Shown piece by piece: positions 36,428-46,085 of a DNA stretch of 58,559 nt. Location: the NCBI GenBank assembly GCA_913045175.1, contig CAJWQG010000018.1, positions 1 through 58,559 of the forward strand. The letters are read 5' to 3'. Source of the DNA: an uncultured Gammaproteobacteria bacterium (GTDB taxonomy: Bacteria > Pseudomonadota > Gammaproteobacteria > Pseudomonadales > Azotimanducaceae). A program made the translations under genes and the position numbers. The notes beneath the pieces were generated by a model. That model searched no databases, was not told the DNA's origin, and worked only from the letters and a program-made list of their open reading frames with translations. Numbering within the stretch: the stretch's first letter is position 1; each line of letters begins with the position of its first letter.

Positions 36428-38847
36428 TTAGGTGTTACCACGAAGTTCCATGACGTTAACGGATCCATATAACTCGTTTTCCAATAGTTCGGTCATGTCA
36501 TTCACTGAACGAGGTTTGCTAAAAAAGTAACCTTGTACAAAGTTGCAATCGTGTGCTTTGAGAAAGTTAAGGTGTTCCTCAGTCTCAACTCCTTCACAGA
36601 TGACTTTCAAACCCATCGCATGAGCCATTCGGATCATAACCCTCACGATTTCTTCATCGTTGTCTGACTCGCCGATACCGAAGGTGAAGCTTTGATCGAT
36701 TTTCAGGATGTCCAGGGGCAGGCGGCGCAAATAGTCCAGAGACGAGTACCCCGTGCCGAAATCGTCAATAGAAATGGATACACCCAGTTCATGTAGGCGG
36801 AGCAGTTCTTCCATCGATTTTTCCGGGTCTTCCATTACACCTGTTTCCGTAAGCTCCAGTTCGACCCCTTCAACAGGGAGATTATGCACACGTAACATGG
36901 ATTGGAACTACTCACGCAACTCATGGTTCTTGAGTTGCTTGGATGAAACGTTGATGGCAACGGATGGGCACATGCCCAGACTATCCTTCCAGGTCTTCAC
37001 CTGGTTGATAACAGTGGTTAGTACCCATGAACCAATATTGTTGATCTGTCCCGACTCTTCAGCGATCGGAATAAATATATCCGGGCGGATGGGGTCCGCA
37101 TCTGGCGGCATCCATCGTATCAATGCTTCGGCGGATGCAATTTTTTCTTCTTTGAGAGAGATAATCGGCTGATACATCAGCTGAAACTCCTTGTTATCCA
37201 CGGCAGTGCGTAGCATGATTTGCACCCGCTTTTTCTCTTCCGCTTTCTTCTGCATGTCTGGGCGAAAAAAGCGAAAAGTGTTTCGTCCGTGTGCTTTGGC
37301 GTTATCGACTGCCGAGTTGGCCGCTGCGATAAGCTCTAAGCTCTTTTGCGTCTCGGTCTTCTTCGGCATTGGTTACCGCTATGCCCACGCTAACACTGGT
37401 AGTGAGGGGGCTGTCTCCACCCCAGTCAATGGGATCGGCTGCTTCCTTGATCATTTTGTCGGCGACTATAGCCGCATTTTCCGCATGATCCATGTCAACC
37501 AACAAGACAGCAAACTGATCGCCGTGAAGTCGCGCCACCATGTCGACAGGTCGAACGTTACTACGAAGGCGCTGCGGGATGTGTTCCAGCATACGGTCAC
37601 CGGCTTCCTGACCGAACCGTTCGTTGATGACCGTCAAATGGTCTGTATCGACGATGAGTATTGCTACGAATCGATTACCCCTGGCATTTCGTAATATCGC
37701 ACTCTCGACGGCGCCGTTAAAATTTGTTCGATTGGCGAGACCAGTTAACTCGTCGAAATTGGCGAGGTACTCAACCTTCTCTTCGTTCTCTCGTTGCTGG
37801 GTCACGTTTTGGAACAGCAAAACAGCTCCGGTAGGCTGGTTCTTTTTGTTAACGGTTGCTTCACAGCTATAGTCGATGATGAATGGTTCTTCCCGCGCTG
37901 TTTGCCAACGTCCCGGATCGTATTCTTCTTTTGCAGGGATGCTGAGAAGTGTAAGGATCTTCTGTGGCATGCTAATGACTGACGCGTTGTCGCTGGCGGG
38001 CGTAGCTTTCAGCATAAAACGCTGAACGTCGCTACCGATGAGATTCTCTTCTGCTTCTAATAGCTGATACGCGCTTAGGGTTGGCAAAAGTGATCATGCC
38101 GTCGGTATCGAGTCCTAATACACCTTCACCGGTTGATTGAAGCAGGACAGTGAATCGCGCATTGGATTCTTCAAGTTCCAAACGAGATTGTTCTGCAATA
38201 CGGTGAATCTGGTCGAGTGCTTCCAGGCTGACTACTTCCTGGTCGCGTTCGGCAATCATGTTGGATGCTTGTTGAAACAGATAGTCCACCAAGAAAAATG
38301 CGACACCAAGAATAGCCACTTCGAAGTAGTGTTGAGCGCCTGATACCGCGCCTGTGTTATGGAGGTAATATTCCACTGAAATGCTGCAAACGGTTGCGAT
38401 AGCCGCAAACAGCATTGACATCTGACCGCGTAGCATGATGCCGCCGAATGCAACGCAGAAGACCAGCAGGTAACTGAGCCCGCTTTCGACGCCTCCGCTG
38501 GTCAGCAGTAGGGCAGAGAGAAAAAAGATATCGACAATTACAAACAGGGATACGGTGGAATTGCCGGTCACCCAGTCATGTTCATTCACTAACACCAGGA
38601 AACTGCTGGCTACATTGGCGATAAGATAGAAGAGTACGATAGTTTGAAACCATCTTTGCTCGAGTGCGCCAACAAAGGTTTGGTTCGTTACCTCGTAAAA
38701 TACGATAAGAAGAACAAAAGAAAGGAGTACTCGGTAGTAGTTATAGACTCGAAGTACCACGCCGCGTTCGAGCTGACGTTTGGTCTGGCGATTTCCCAGT
38801 TGTTGTTTGAGTATTGCGGTTTCGTCCATTTCTTCTGCGCTGTCCAT
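36428..38847 (-). pseudogene. Membrane PAS-GGDEF-EAL protein, three lesions
   Basis: ATG 38847: a helical membrane region (residues 40-190), a coiled segment and a PAS domain ('GEGVLGLDTDGMITFANP'). Near 38080 one frameshift links 'ITFANP' to 'SAYQLLEAEENLIG'. The GGDEF domain reads 'MVARLHGDQFAVLL', so the motif is HGDQF and probably not a cyclase. At 37331-37344 a 7-bp tandem duplication shifts the frame again ('DRDAKEL' must join 'IAAANSAVDNAKAHG'). The EAL domain starts with 'SAEALIRWMPPD'. A TAG at 36908-36910 interrupts 'HELRE' and 'FQSMLRVHNLPV'. 'DDFGTGYSSLDYL' and 'KIDQSFTFGIGES' follow. The catalytic EAL residues remain readable, but three breaks exclude a single product. Confidence 0.9.
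37331..37344. repeat. 7-bp tandem duplication causing a frameshift
   Basis: AAGCTCT occurs twice back to back (37331-37337 and 37338-37344). Removing one copy rejoins the GGDEF reading frame exactly at 'AKEL-IAAANSAVDNAK'. A replication-slippage duplication of this kind is hard to explain as base-calling noise. Confidence 0.9.
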
Positions 38848-39143
38848 GCGTTACTCCAAAAGAAAAAGTGAGGGTTTAATCATGAGGTGCTTTGACAGTG
38901 ATATTACCGTTGTAAACACATAAATCAAGAAACGCTATAAGGTCAACCTGATCAATCTTCCAGGTTGATCTCGGCTGTATACATTTGTGTGAATAGGTAT
39001 CTCGAGCAAAGCAAATCTAGGTCCTATATGCAACTCGTAATAGACGGAAGGTCTTTGCAATAGCTGGTGCAAATATCAGCATGTCAGACTGATATTAGTG
39101 TTGGCCGTATCGCAAGGTTCTGGTGAGGATTGATGACGGCGGC
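38848..39143. other. Intergenic region between GGDEF/EAL relic and thyA
   Basis: About 296 bp upstream of the GGDEF/EAL gene and downstream of thyA. The one structure seen is an inverted repeat AGGTCAACCTG (38940-38950) and CAGGTTGATCT (38961-38971), ten of eleven pairs matched plus one wobble, with a 10-base loop. It may be the thyA transcript end. No open frame with coding character was found. Confidence 0.5.
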
Positions 39144-39983
39144 TTAGACCGCCATTTTTGCCTTGATAGACTCGTGACATTGGTAGTTCTCAAGTGCAAA
39201 GTCATCCATCACAAAGTCGTCAATACTTGCCTGGCCCCTATCTTCAATATGAAGTGTTGGTAGCGGGAAGGGTTCCCTCGATGTCTGTTCTTTTGCCTGT
39301 TCCACGGCGTCCAAATAAATATGAGCATCCCCTAGTGTGTGGATAAACTCGAAGGGCTCAAGGTCTGTGATTTTCGCTACCATGTGTAGCAGCAGCGAGT
39401 ATGACGCGATGTTGAATGGAACGCCCAGGAACATATCTGCAGATCGTTGATACATTTGCAGCGATAACCTGCCATCAGCGACATAGAATTGAAAAAATGC
39501 GTGGCAGGGGGGTAATGCAACCTGGTCTGGTGCGGCTTCACCTGGATTCCAGGCATTTACGATTATTCGCCTTGAATCTGGATTATGACGAATCAGGTTT
39601 ATCGCATCGTCTAGTTGATCGATTTCATCTCCATTTGGAGCCTGCCATCGTCGCCATTGGGCACCATAGACACGTCCCATATCTCCATTGTTGGTGTCGA
39701 GCCCACGTCTGTTTAGATAATCCTCGTAGTTAGCATCCCAGATTTTGTTGTGTCGGTAGATCGCTTTGAGGTCATTGATATTGTTCGATCCGGATACAAA
39801 CCACATGAGCTCAGATACCGTAACCTTCCACGCGAGTTTTTTAGTGGTGACTGCCGGGAAGCCGTCCTGCATATTGTAACGGGACTGCATGCCAAAGGTT
39901 GATATGGTGCCGACGCCGGTCCTGTCCGATCGAGTTACACCGTGATCAAGGATGTGCTGGAGTTGGTCCAGATAGGTTCTCAT
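39144..39983 (-). CDS. thyA: Thymidylate synthase ThyA
   Basis: 279 residues. 'MRTYLDQLQHILDHGVTRSD', 'RTGVGTISTFGMQSRYNMQD', catalytic Cys in 'QVALPPCHAFFQFYVADG' (about residue 161), 'QMYQRSADMFLGVPFNIASY' and C-terminal 'SIKAKMAV'. It converts dUMP to dTMP with methylene-tetrahydrofolate. It sits 64 bp after nrdJb on the same strand, so deoxynucleotide synthesis genes cluster here. Intact. Confidence 0.96.
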   Translation of the reverse strand: MRTYLDQLQHILDHGVTRSDRTGVGTISTFGMQSRYNMQDGFPAVTTKKLAWKVTVSELMWFVSGSNNINDLKAIYRHNKIWDANYEDYLNRRGLDTNNGDMGRVYGAQWRRWQAPNGDEIDQLDDAINLIRHNPDSRRIIVNAWNPGEAAPDQVALPPCHAFFQFYVADGRLSLQMYQRSADMFLGVPFNIASYSLLLHMVAKITDLEPFEFIHTLGDAHIYLDAVEQAKEQTSREPFPLPTLHIEDRGQASIDDFVMDDFALENYQCHESIKAKMAV

Positions 39984-40047
39984 CTACGAACTTATACCTG
40001 ATATCGCGTTGGTAAAGAGGACTGATTTTTTGTTTGCGTATGAACGC

Positions 40048-40731
40048 TTAGCCACATTTTGACTCGCCACAATTCAGGCAGGTCATACAACCATCCTTCA
40101 TGATCATGGCCTTGGTACTGCATTTCATACAAAGCTGGGCTCCGGGAGGGAATCCAGCGTCTTGTTCAGCTGCAGTTTCAGTGTTGCTGACTTCTCTTAG
40201 TGATGCTCGCTTCTCCGCGATGAGCGCTTTATGCGCGTCACTTAGCTCTTCATCTTCGATGAGCCCGATTCTACGCATATGGGTTTCAAGTACTTCACCA
40301 ATTTCAGCGACCAGACTGGGCATAAACTTCCCGCCTCGTTTGAAGTATCCCCCCTGGGGATCAAAGACCTGCTTCAATTCTTCTGCGAGAAAAGTAGCAT
40401 CGCCACCTTTTCGAAATACCGCGCTGATAACTCGGGTCAGTGCCAGTATCCACTGGAACTGTTCCATGTTCTTTGAGTTGATAAAGACCTCGAAGGGGTA
40501 TTCCTGCTCATGTTCGTTGCCTTCGTTCAATACAATGTCATTGATGGTGATATACATGGCATGATCGGTGAGAGGGGTTTTGATTTTGTAGGTATAGCCA
40601 CGAAGTTCCTCTGGTCGTTCAATCTCTTCATGCATCATTTCCTTGGTTGGTAATGCTGGGTCTGATGCGGCTTCTTCCTCTTCCTTCTTGATGCTATACG
40701 CAACAATGTTCTTTTCGATCTTGATTGCCAT
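40048..40731 (-). CDS. nrdJb: Adenosylcobalamin-dependent ribonucleotide reductase, small C-terminal subunit (NrdJb-like)
   Basis: 227 residues. The C-terminal zinc-ribbon-like end has two CxxC pairs: 'CMKCSTKAMIMKDGCMTCLN' and the terminal 'CGESKCG'. The last cysteines are the dithiol relay that re-reduces the active site of class II reductases. The body, including 'FDPQGGYFKRGGKFMPSLVA', is the part that in undivided NrdJ follows the catalytic barrel. As in Pseudomonas aeruginosa, the enzyme is split into NrdJa and NrdJb. It sits 62 bp after nrdJa on the same strand. Intact. Confidence 0.9.
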   Translation of the reverse strand: MAIKIEKNIVAYSIKKEEEEAASDPALPTKEMMHEEIERPEELRGYTYKIKTPLTDHAMYITINDIVLNEGNEHEQEYPFEVFINSKNMEQFQWILALTRVISAVFRKGGDATFLAEELKQVFDPQGGYFKRGGKFMPSLVAEIGEVLETHMRRIGLIEDEELSDAHKALIAEKRASLREVSNTETAAEQDAGFPPGAQLCMKCSTKAMIMKDGCMTCLNCGESKCG

Positions 40732-40793
40732 TTGTTTTGTTTGCTTCCTCCTGTTTTGTATTTTGACTCTACTTAAAGATGCAGGACTTCGTC

Positions 40794-42956
40794 CTAGAAC
40801 TTACCGTAGTAACCTTCTTTCATCGCATCAAAGAGATTGGCTGCAGAGTGCAGTTCGCCATCGTATTCAATTTCTTCATTTCCTGGTACCTCAATGACCT
40901 CACCGTCATCCAGCGTAAACTGATAGGTCGTGTTTTCCAGGTCTTCCTCTTTAACCAGGACCCCCTGGAAGGCCTCAGGATTAAAGCGAAACGTAGTGCA
41001 ACCCTTTAGCCCCTGGTCATAGGCGTATAGATAGATATCTTTGAAATCCTCGAAAGGATGATCCGTGGGAACATTGGCGGTTTTTGAAATTGATGAGTCT
41101 ATCCATTTCTGCGCTGCCGCCTGGATGTCGACGTGCTGAATCGGCGTGATATCGTCAGCGGTGATAAAGTAATCCGGTAGTTTTTCTTCAGTCTTATCTG
41201 AGTAAGGCTGCGCGTCAGGATTGACCATCGATCGATAGGCCAGAAGCTCGAACGAGTAGACATCGACTTTCTCTTTACTCTTCTTGCCTTCTCGAATAAC
41301 GTTTCGTGCGTAGTGATGCGCAAAGCTGGGTTCGATCCCGTTACTGGCGTTGTTGGCCAGTGACAGACTGATCGTACCAGTGGGGGCTATGGAGCTGTGG
41401 TGGGTAAATCGACAGCCGATTTCTGCTAGCTGGTCAACGAGCTCCGGATTCTCCTCGGCCACACGTTGCATATAACGTGAGTATTTAGCATGAAGCACCT
41501 TACCTTTGACCTTATCGCCAACACTATAGCCGTCTTCAGCCATCTCCGGACGTAAACGTAACATTTCACCAGTGACCTCGAAGTCCTCCTCCATAATGTC
41601 GGCTGGTCCTTTTTCCTTAGCGAGATCAAGGCCGGTTTCCCAACCCACAATCGCCAGTTCTTTGGTGACGCGCTCGGTAAATGCTACAGAATCAGTATCT
41701 CCGTAGCTCATGCCCATCATGGTAATAGTGGATCCCAGGCCCAGATAACCCATGCCATGTCGGCGCTTCCTCATGATTTCATGCCGTTGCTCAGGTAGTG
41801 GCAACCCATTGATTTCCACTACGTTATCGAGCATCCGGGTAAATATGGCGACAGCCTTGCGAAAATCTTCCCAGTTAAAGTTTGCTTCTGCGCTAAATGG
41901 CTTATCGACAAAACGACACAGATTGATAGAACCCAGAAGGCAGCTGCCGTAGGGTGGCAGCGGCTGCTCACCGCAGGGATTGGTCGCCCGAACGTTTTCG
42001 CAGAACCAGTTATTGTTCATCTCATTGACCTTGTCGATAAGAATGAATCCCGGTTCAGCAAAGTCGTAGGTCGAAGACATGATCATGTCCCAGAGTCTAC
42101 GGGCACGGATGATTTTGGCGATTTTACAGGCTACAAGTCCCTCTTCATTAGTGACGTAGCGCTCTTTAGCCGGGAAGTCGCGCCACAGAATGGTTTCGCC
42201 ATCGGATAGATCGATTTCGTCGGATTCAAGCTCGGCGGGGGTAATAGGGAAACTAAGAGGCCAGTCGCTATCTTCTCGTACGGCCTCCATGAATTCTCGT
42301 GTAATCAGTAAGGAAAGATTGAACTGTCGCAGGCGTCCATCTTCTCGTTTCGCCCGGATAAACTCCGCGACATCAGGGTGTCCGACCTCGAAGGTTGCCA
42401 TCTGTGCGCCGCGCCGGCCGCCTGCAGATGACACGGTAAAGCACGTCTTGTCGTAGATATCCATAAATGACAGCGGGCCAGAGGTGTAGGCGCCAGCACC
42501 TGATACATAGGCTCCTTTGGGTCGCAATGTGGAGAATTCATACCCAATACCACATCCCGCCTTTAGCGTTAGACCAGCTTCTACGTTCTTATTAAGGATA
42601 TCCTCCATGGAATCATTGATGGTTCCAGAGACCGTACAGTTAATGGTGGAGGTTGCCGGCTTGTGTTCCTGGGCGCCAGCATTTGAAATGATACGGCCTG
42701 CTGGAATAACACCCTGTCGCAGGGCCCAAAGGAAACTCTCTTGCCACTCTTCCCGTATTTCCTTGTCTTCGACCTCGCTCAGCGCTGTTGCCACCCGTTT
42801 GTAGGTGTCATCGATGCTCCCATCGACCCAATCTCCCTTCTTGGTCTTTAGACAATACTTGCTTTCCCATATATCCAGGGAAGTTTCCTGGAACTTGATC
42901 TCGCTGACGTTTGCTGGAATGGCTTTTAAATCGGGTTTTTGGGCCGTTGAATCCAT
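40794..42956 (-). CDS. nrdJa: Adenosylcobalamin-dependent ribonucleotide reductase, catalytic subunit (NrdJa)
   Basis: 720 residues. Class II reductase barrel: 'NAGAQEHKPATSTINCTVSG' (first redox Cys), 'LKAGCGIGYEFSTLRPKGAY', 'NVRATNPCGEQPLPPYGSCL' (NPCGEQ radical-site motif, about residue 325), 'RKRRHGMGYLGLGSTITMMG' and 'TGTISLSLANNASNGIEPSF'. It makes deoxyribonucleotides independently of oxygen but needs vitamin B12. Its start is preceded by two NrdR-like boxes and no cobalamin riboswitch that I can see. Intact. Confidence 0.95.
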   Translation of the reverse strand: MDSTAQKPDLKAIPANVSEIKFQETSLDIWESKYCLKTKKGDWVDGSIDDTYKRVATALSEVEDKEIREEWQESFLWALRQGVIPAGRIISNAGAQEHKPATSTINCTVSGTINDSMEDILNKNVEAGLTLKAGCGIGYEFSTLRPKGAYVSGAGAYTSGPLSFMDIYDKTCFTVSSAGGRRGAQMATFEVGHPDVAEFIRAKREDGRLRQFNLSLLITREFMEAVREDSDWPLSFPITPAELESDEIDLSDGETILWRDFPAKERYVTNEEGLVACKIAKIIRARRLWDMIMSSTYDFAEPGFILIDKVNEMNNNWFCENVRATNPCGEQPLPPYGSCLLGSINLCRFVDKPFSAEANFNWEDFRKAVAIFTRMLDNVVEINGLPLPEQRHEIMRKRRHGMGYLGLGSTITMMGMSYGDTDSVAFTERVTKELAIVGWETGLDLAKEKGPADIMEEDFEVTGEMLRLRPEMAEDGYSVGDKVKGKVLHAKYSRYMQRVAEENPELVDQLAEIGCRFTHHSSIAPTGTISLSLANNASNGIEPSFAHHYARNVIREGKKSKEKVDVYSFELLAYRSMVNPDAQPYSDKTEEKLPDYFITADDITPIQHVDIQAAAQKWIDSSISKTANVPTDHPFEDFKDIYLYAYDQGLKGCTTFRFNPEAFQGVLVKEEDLENTTYQFTLDDGEVIEVPGNEEIEYDGELHSAANLFDAMKEGYYGKF

Positions 42957-43290
42957 GTTTCTCCTACCATTTAGTGCGGGTTAGCGCTGGTTTTTATTGT
43001 TTTTCCCCTTGCCCTGTAGCTAGTCCTGAAACCATGAAGTGATTTCTAGGATGCGTCAATATTCAGGGTGGGGACTAGATATTGTGCCTGATGAGTTTTA
43101 TAAACACAAGATATTGTTGATTTATGTACTCATAAAATGGAGCTTTGATGGAGGTTTGGGGTCAGGTCTTGCAACAACCAGTTTGATTATCTCGGTCCGA
43201 ATCTTGCTTTAATGGGGAGGATGTTAGCCAATTTCGCGAGGTAATCTCGTCTCGGCCTGAGATATACTGGATGGCATTGGGAGGCATATC
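42957..43290. other. Regulatory region upstream of nrdJa
   Basis: About 330 bp without a gene. It holds the paired NrdR-like boxes (43072-43119, listed separately) and GGGGTCAGGTCTTGCAA at 43158-43174, a phrase typical of REP elements linked to RAYT transposases, but with no obvious partner arm. The DUF899 relic's ribosome-binding site begins at 43280. Confidence 0.55.
43072..43119 (-). promoter_or_regulatory. Pair of NrdR-box-like sites upstream of nrdJa
   Basis: GGACTAGATATTGTGC (43072-43087) and ACACAAGATATTGTTG (43104-43119) match the NrdR consensus ACACTATATATAGTGT (W at positions 5 and 12) at about 12 and 13 of 16 positions. Their starts are 32 bp apart, about three helical turns, the spacing required for NrdR binding. 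They lie 116-163 bp before the nrdJa start. Expected role: repression of the reductase when dATP is abundant. Matches were counted by eye. Confidence 0.75.
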
Positions 43291-43977
43291 GTGATCGATT
43301 CAGTAACTGAGGGCGAGTGGGTTCGCGCCAGAACAAAAATGTTAGAAAAGGGAAAATAGCTCACTCGCTTGAGAGACGAGGTTACTGACGCGCGCCGGCA
43401 GCTGCCCTGGCATAAGGTGGAGGCGGACTATCAGTTTGGTGGCCCGGATGGTGATGTCACCCTTGCTGAGTTGTTTGGCGATAAGTCACAGCTCGTGATC
43501 TATCACTTCATGTACGGTCCTGGGTGGGAAGAAGGCTGCAAGAGCTGCTCTTTCTGGGCGGATCAGTATGACTCCATCAGCACCCACATCGCTGCCAGGG
43601 ACTTAGCGCTTGCAGTTGTTTCCCGTGCACCATGGCAGGAGTTTCAGTCATTCAAAGAACGGATGGCTTGGCAGTTTACCTGGGTGTCCTCTGCAGAAAG
43701 TACCTTTAATATGTACTATCACGTTTCCCACCCGGAAGGTGGGGAGGGCGAATATAACTACCATACCACGGGGGTTATGGAAGAAATGCCGGGCCTAAGT
43801 ATCTTCGCGAAAGATGACGACGGCGCAATATTTCATATCTTCTCCTGTTACTCTAGGGGCCTCGATGCACTGAATGCGACCTATCAGGTGTTGGATCTTG
43901 TGCCTAAAGGCAGAGATGAACAGGATCTGGGTTTTTCCATGGGATGGGTACGATTTGATGACGAGTATGAATCTTAA
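43291..43977 (+). pseudogene. DUF899 (thioredoxin-fold) protein, interrupted by TAG
   Basis: GTG 43291 with GGAGG nine bases before it opens 'DSVTEGEWVRARTKMLEKGK', which is the usual DUF899 N-terminus. Codon 23 is TAG (43357-43359), where homologues have a Glu or Ala, and the same frame continues 'LTRLRDEVTDARRQLPWHKV', 'FMYGPGWEEGCKSCSFWADQ' (redox CxxC in 'CKSC'), and 'EEMPGLSIFAKDDDGAIFH' to 43977. A TTG at 43369 could restart translation but would lack the first helix. The family is a thioredoxin-like putative dithiol oxidoreductase. It sits 17 bp before the membrane-protein gene. Confidence 0.85.
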
Positions 43978-43994
43978 GAAATGAGTCTTAAAGA

Positions 43995-44501
43995 ATGACT
44001 ATTCAGGATGCCATCGATTTAATCGGTAATTACACCCTCGCAATTTCTCTCTATTTTGCGTTGCCACCGATGCTGGGTTGGCTAATGGGATATCTGCCCT
44101 ACGATCGTAAAGGTGAGGTTGTTACCTGGGATTATGTGTACTCGATACTTATCTATCTTGTAGGGATTCCGGGTGTTATATCGGCGATGCTAATTGGTTA
44201 CTCGCTTTTTTTCGTTCGGCAGAACCTGCTGGAAGTTAATTTCCTAATTTACTTCCTGCCGTTGATATCCATGGGGCTGTCGTTCTATCTGATTGGGCGG
44301 CGGATCAGCTTCGATCGTTTGCCGGGGTTCGATCGTCTGACGGGATTGATGATTCTGATTGGCCTGAGCTTCCTTGTGGTCCTGGCGCTGTTCAAACTCC
44401 GTTTGATTATCGGTTTTTTCGCCTCAATGGAAACGCTAGCAGTGATCGGCATTGCAGTATTCGTATTGTTTCAGTATGGATCATCAAAGCTGTTCAAATA
44501 A
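43995..44501 (+). CDS. Hypothetical multi-pass membrane protein
   Basis: 168 residues with four or five hydrophobic helices (about 10-35, 50-75, 85-100, 115-135 and 140-160). 'FALPPMLGWLMGYLPYDRKG' and 'YLIGRRISFDRLPGFDRLTG' are distinctive, but I do not recognise the family. Possibly cotranscribed with the DUF899 relic. It is convergent with nhaD (six-base gap). Confidence 0.6.
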   Translation: MTIQDAIDLIGNYTLAISLYFALPPMLGWLMGYLPYDRKGEVVTWDYVYSILIYLVGIPGVISAMLIGYSLFFVRQNLLEVNFLIYFLPLISMGLSFYLIGRRISFDRLPGFDRLTGLMILIGLSFLVVLALFKLRLIIGFFASMETLAVIGIAVFVLFQYGSSKLFK

Positions 44502-44507
44502 ATCGAA

Positions 44508-45965
44508 TCAGAACTGCCCGGCGTTAATCCACATATGGGTTGCGATCGAAGCTGCATATCCTAATCCTATTGCAGGTGTCCATTTCAGGTGTCCAATAAA
44601 GGTGTAGTGGCCCCGGGCTTGTCCCATCAATGCGACACCTGCTGCAGAACCTATTGATAAAAGGCTGCCGCCAACACCCGCGGTCAAAGTAACCAGCAAC
44701 CATTGCCCCTGAGACATCTCAGGCTCCATTGATAATACGGCGAACATCAAAGGAATATTGTCAATGAGTGCAGAGATTACCCCGACCGCAATGTTTGCCC
44801 TGGTCGCTCCCCAATCGCCGTACATGATCTCTGAGACCATGCCCAAATAACCGATAAAACCAAGCCCGCCAACGCACAGAACTACCCCATAGAAGAACAG
44901 CAAGGTATCCCACTCGGCTCGGCCCACTCTGCTGAACACGTCGAAGGGTAGATCACCCATCGTCCCGGTGGAATTACGCCGATCGTTATGACGCCGTTCT
45001 GATCCAGTGTCATCTGCTGATCGACGCGGACCTTGCCTGCGTTCTTTTCCGTAGCTGGTCTTAAGGTAATAGCCGAACAGTTGCAGGTAGGCCATTCCCA
45101 GCATCATGCCCATAACTGCCGGCAGGTGAAGTACGCTTTCGAAAGCAACGGCGGTAGCGATAGTTGCCAGGAACTAGCCAACGATGCGTCTGGCCCCGCC
45201 ACGCAGTTGTACCTTTTCTTCCACCATTTCCGGGCTGTAATTCGGTAGGAACAGGTTCATGATGGCTGCTGGAACGAGCCAGTTCACGAGCGATGGGATG
45301 AACAACAGCAGGAAGCTCTGGAATGGCACCATGCCTTTCTGCCACACCATCAGTGTTGTGATGTCTCCGAAGGGACTAAAAGCGCCGCCAGCATTTGACG
45401 CAACGACAATGTTTACGCAGCCGATCGAAACAAACTTGGGTGAGTTCCGACCGACCGCTAAAATGACGGCGCACATGAGCAGCGCCGTGGTAAGGTTATC
45501 CGCGATGGGGGAAATCAGGAAGGCCAGAGCACCTGTTACCCAAAACAATTTGTGGTAGGAAAACCCGGAACGTACCAGCAATACACGAAGGGCTTCAAAG
45601 ACGTGGCGTTCTTCCATTGAGTTGATGTACGTCATCGCAACGAGAAGGAACAGTAGCAGTTCGGCATATTCTAATATGTTGTGGCGCGCCGCATCAGCGA
45701 CGACACCAGGCATGCCATTTTCGGCATAGACCCACGCGATGAATGCCCAAATAACCCCTGCTGCCAGCAGTACCGGCTTCGACTTACTTAGCAAAGTGAT
45801 CTCTTCGGTTATGACCGCAACGTAAGCCAGAACAAAAAAGCCGATCGCGAAAAACCCGACGGCGTGGTCGGTAAGGTCGATCCAGCCACTGGTCTCGGCC
45901 ATCGCGAGTGTGGGTGCCGGGAAAGCTGCAAAAGCTGCGAGGAAAATGCATTTTAACAATTTCAT
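44508..45965 (-). pseudogene. nhaD: Sodium/proton antiporter NhaD, interrupted by TAG
   Basis: ATG 45965 starts a signal-like helix, then a typical NhaD: 'DLTDHAVGFFAIGFFVLAYV', 'SISPIADNLTTALLMCAVI'-type 'FLISPIADNLTTALLMCAVI', 'GCVNIVVASNAGGAFSPFGD' (ion-binding region), 'TLMVWQKGMVPFQSF'. After 'ARRIVG' a TAG (45174-45176) interrupts. The same frame continues 'FLATIATAVAFESVLHLPAV', 'MGMMLGMAYLQLFGYYLK', 'TVTLTAGVGGSLLSIGSAAG'-type C-terminal part to 44508. A single nonsense codon therefore removes the final helices. Read across the TAG, the gene has the normal length of about 485 codons. An insert rich in Arg and Asp ('KERRQGPRRSADDTGSERRH') is unusual. Confidence 0.9.
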
Positions 45966-46085
45966 GGCTCGAATCTCGATCTGGGTTTAGTCAGGCGAAA
46001 TAGCGTTTGTGATGACGATAAACCTGACCCCTTTATTATGACTTGTCTTTAGTTATCACGCCATCGGGGGGAAACGTTAGTTGAG

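Noticed and set aside
42957-43290. Cobalamin riboswitch before nrdJa.
   Set aside because: No B12-box-like sequence was recognised; the NrdR-like boxes are a better explanation.
875-45176. Recoding of TAG or TAA as an amino acid to explain the in-frame stops.
   Set aside because: TAG and TAA end intact genes here (for example the glcD TAG is directly followed by the glcE start), the inferred replaced residues differ (Glu, Tyr, Leu and others), and frameshifts accompany several stops.
43158-46031. GGGGTCAGG at 43158 and its complement CCTGACCCC at 46023 as a mobile-element pair.
   Set aside because: Only about ten bases are shared, with no second arm or target duplication; kept as a weak REP-like trace.
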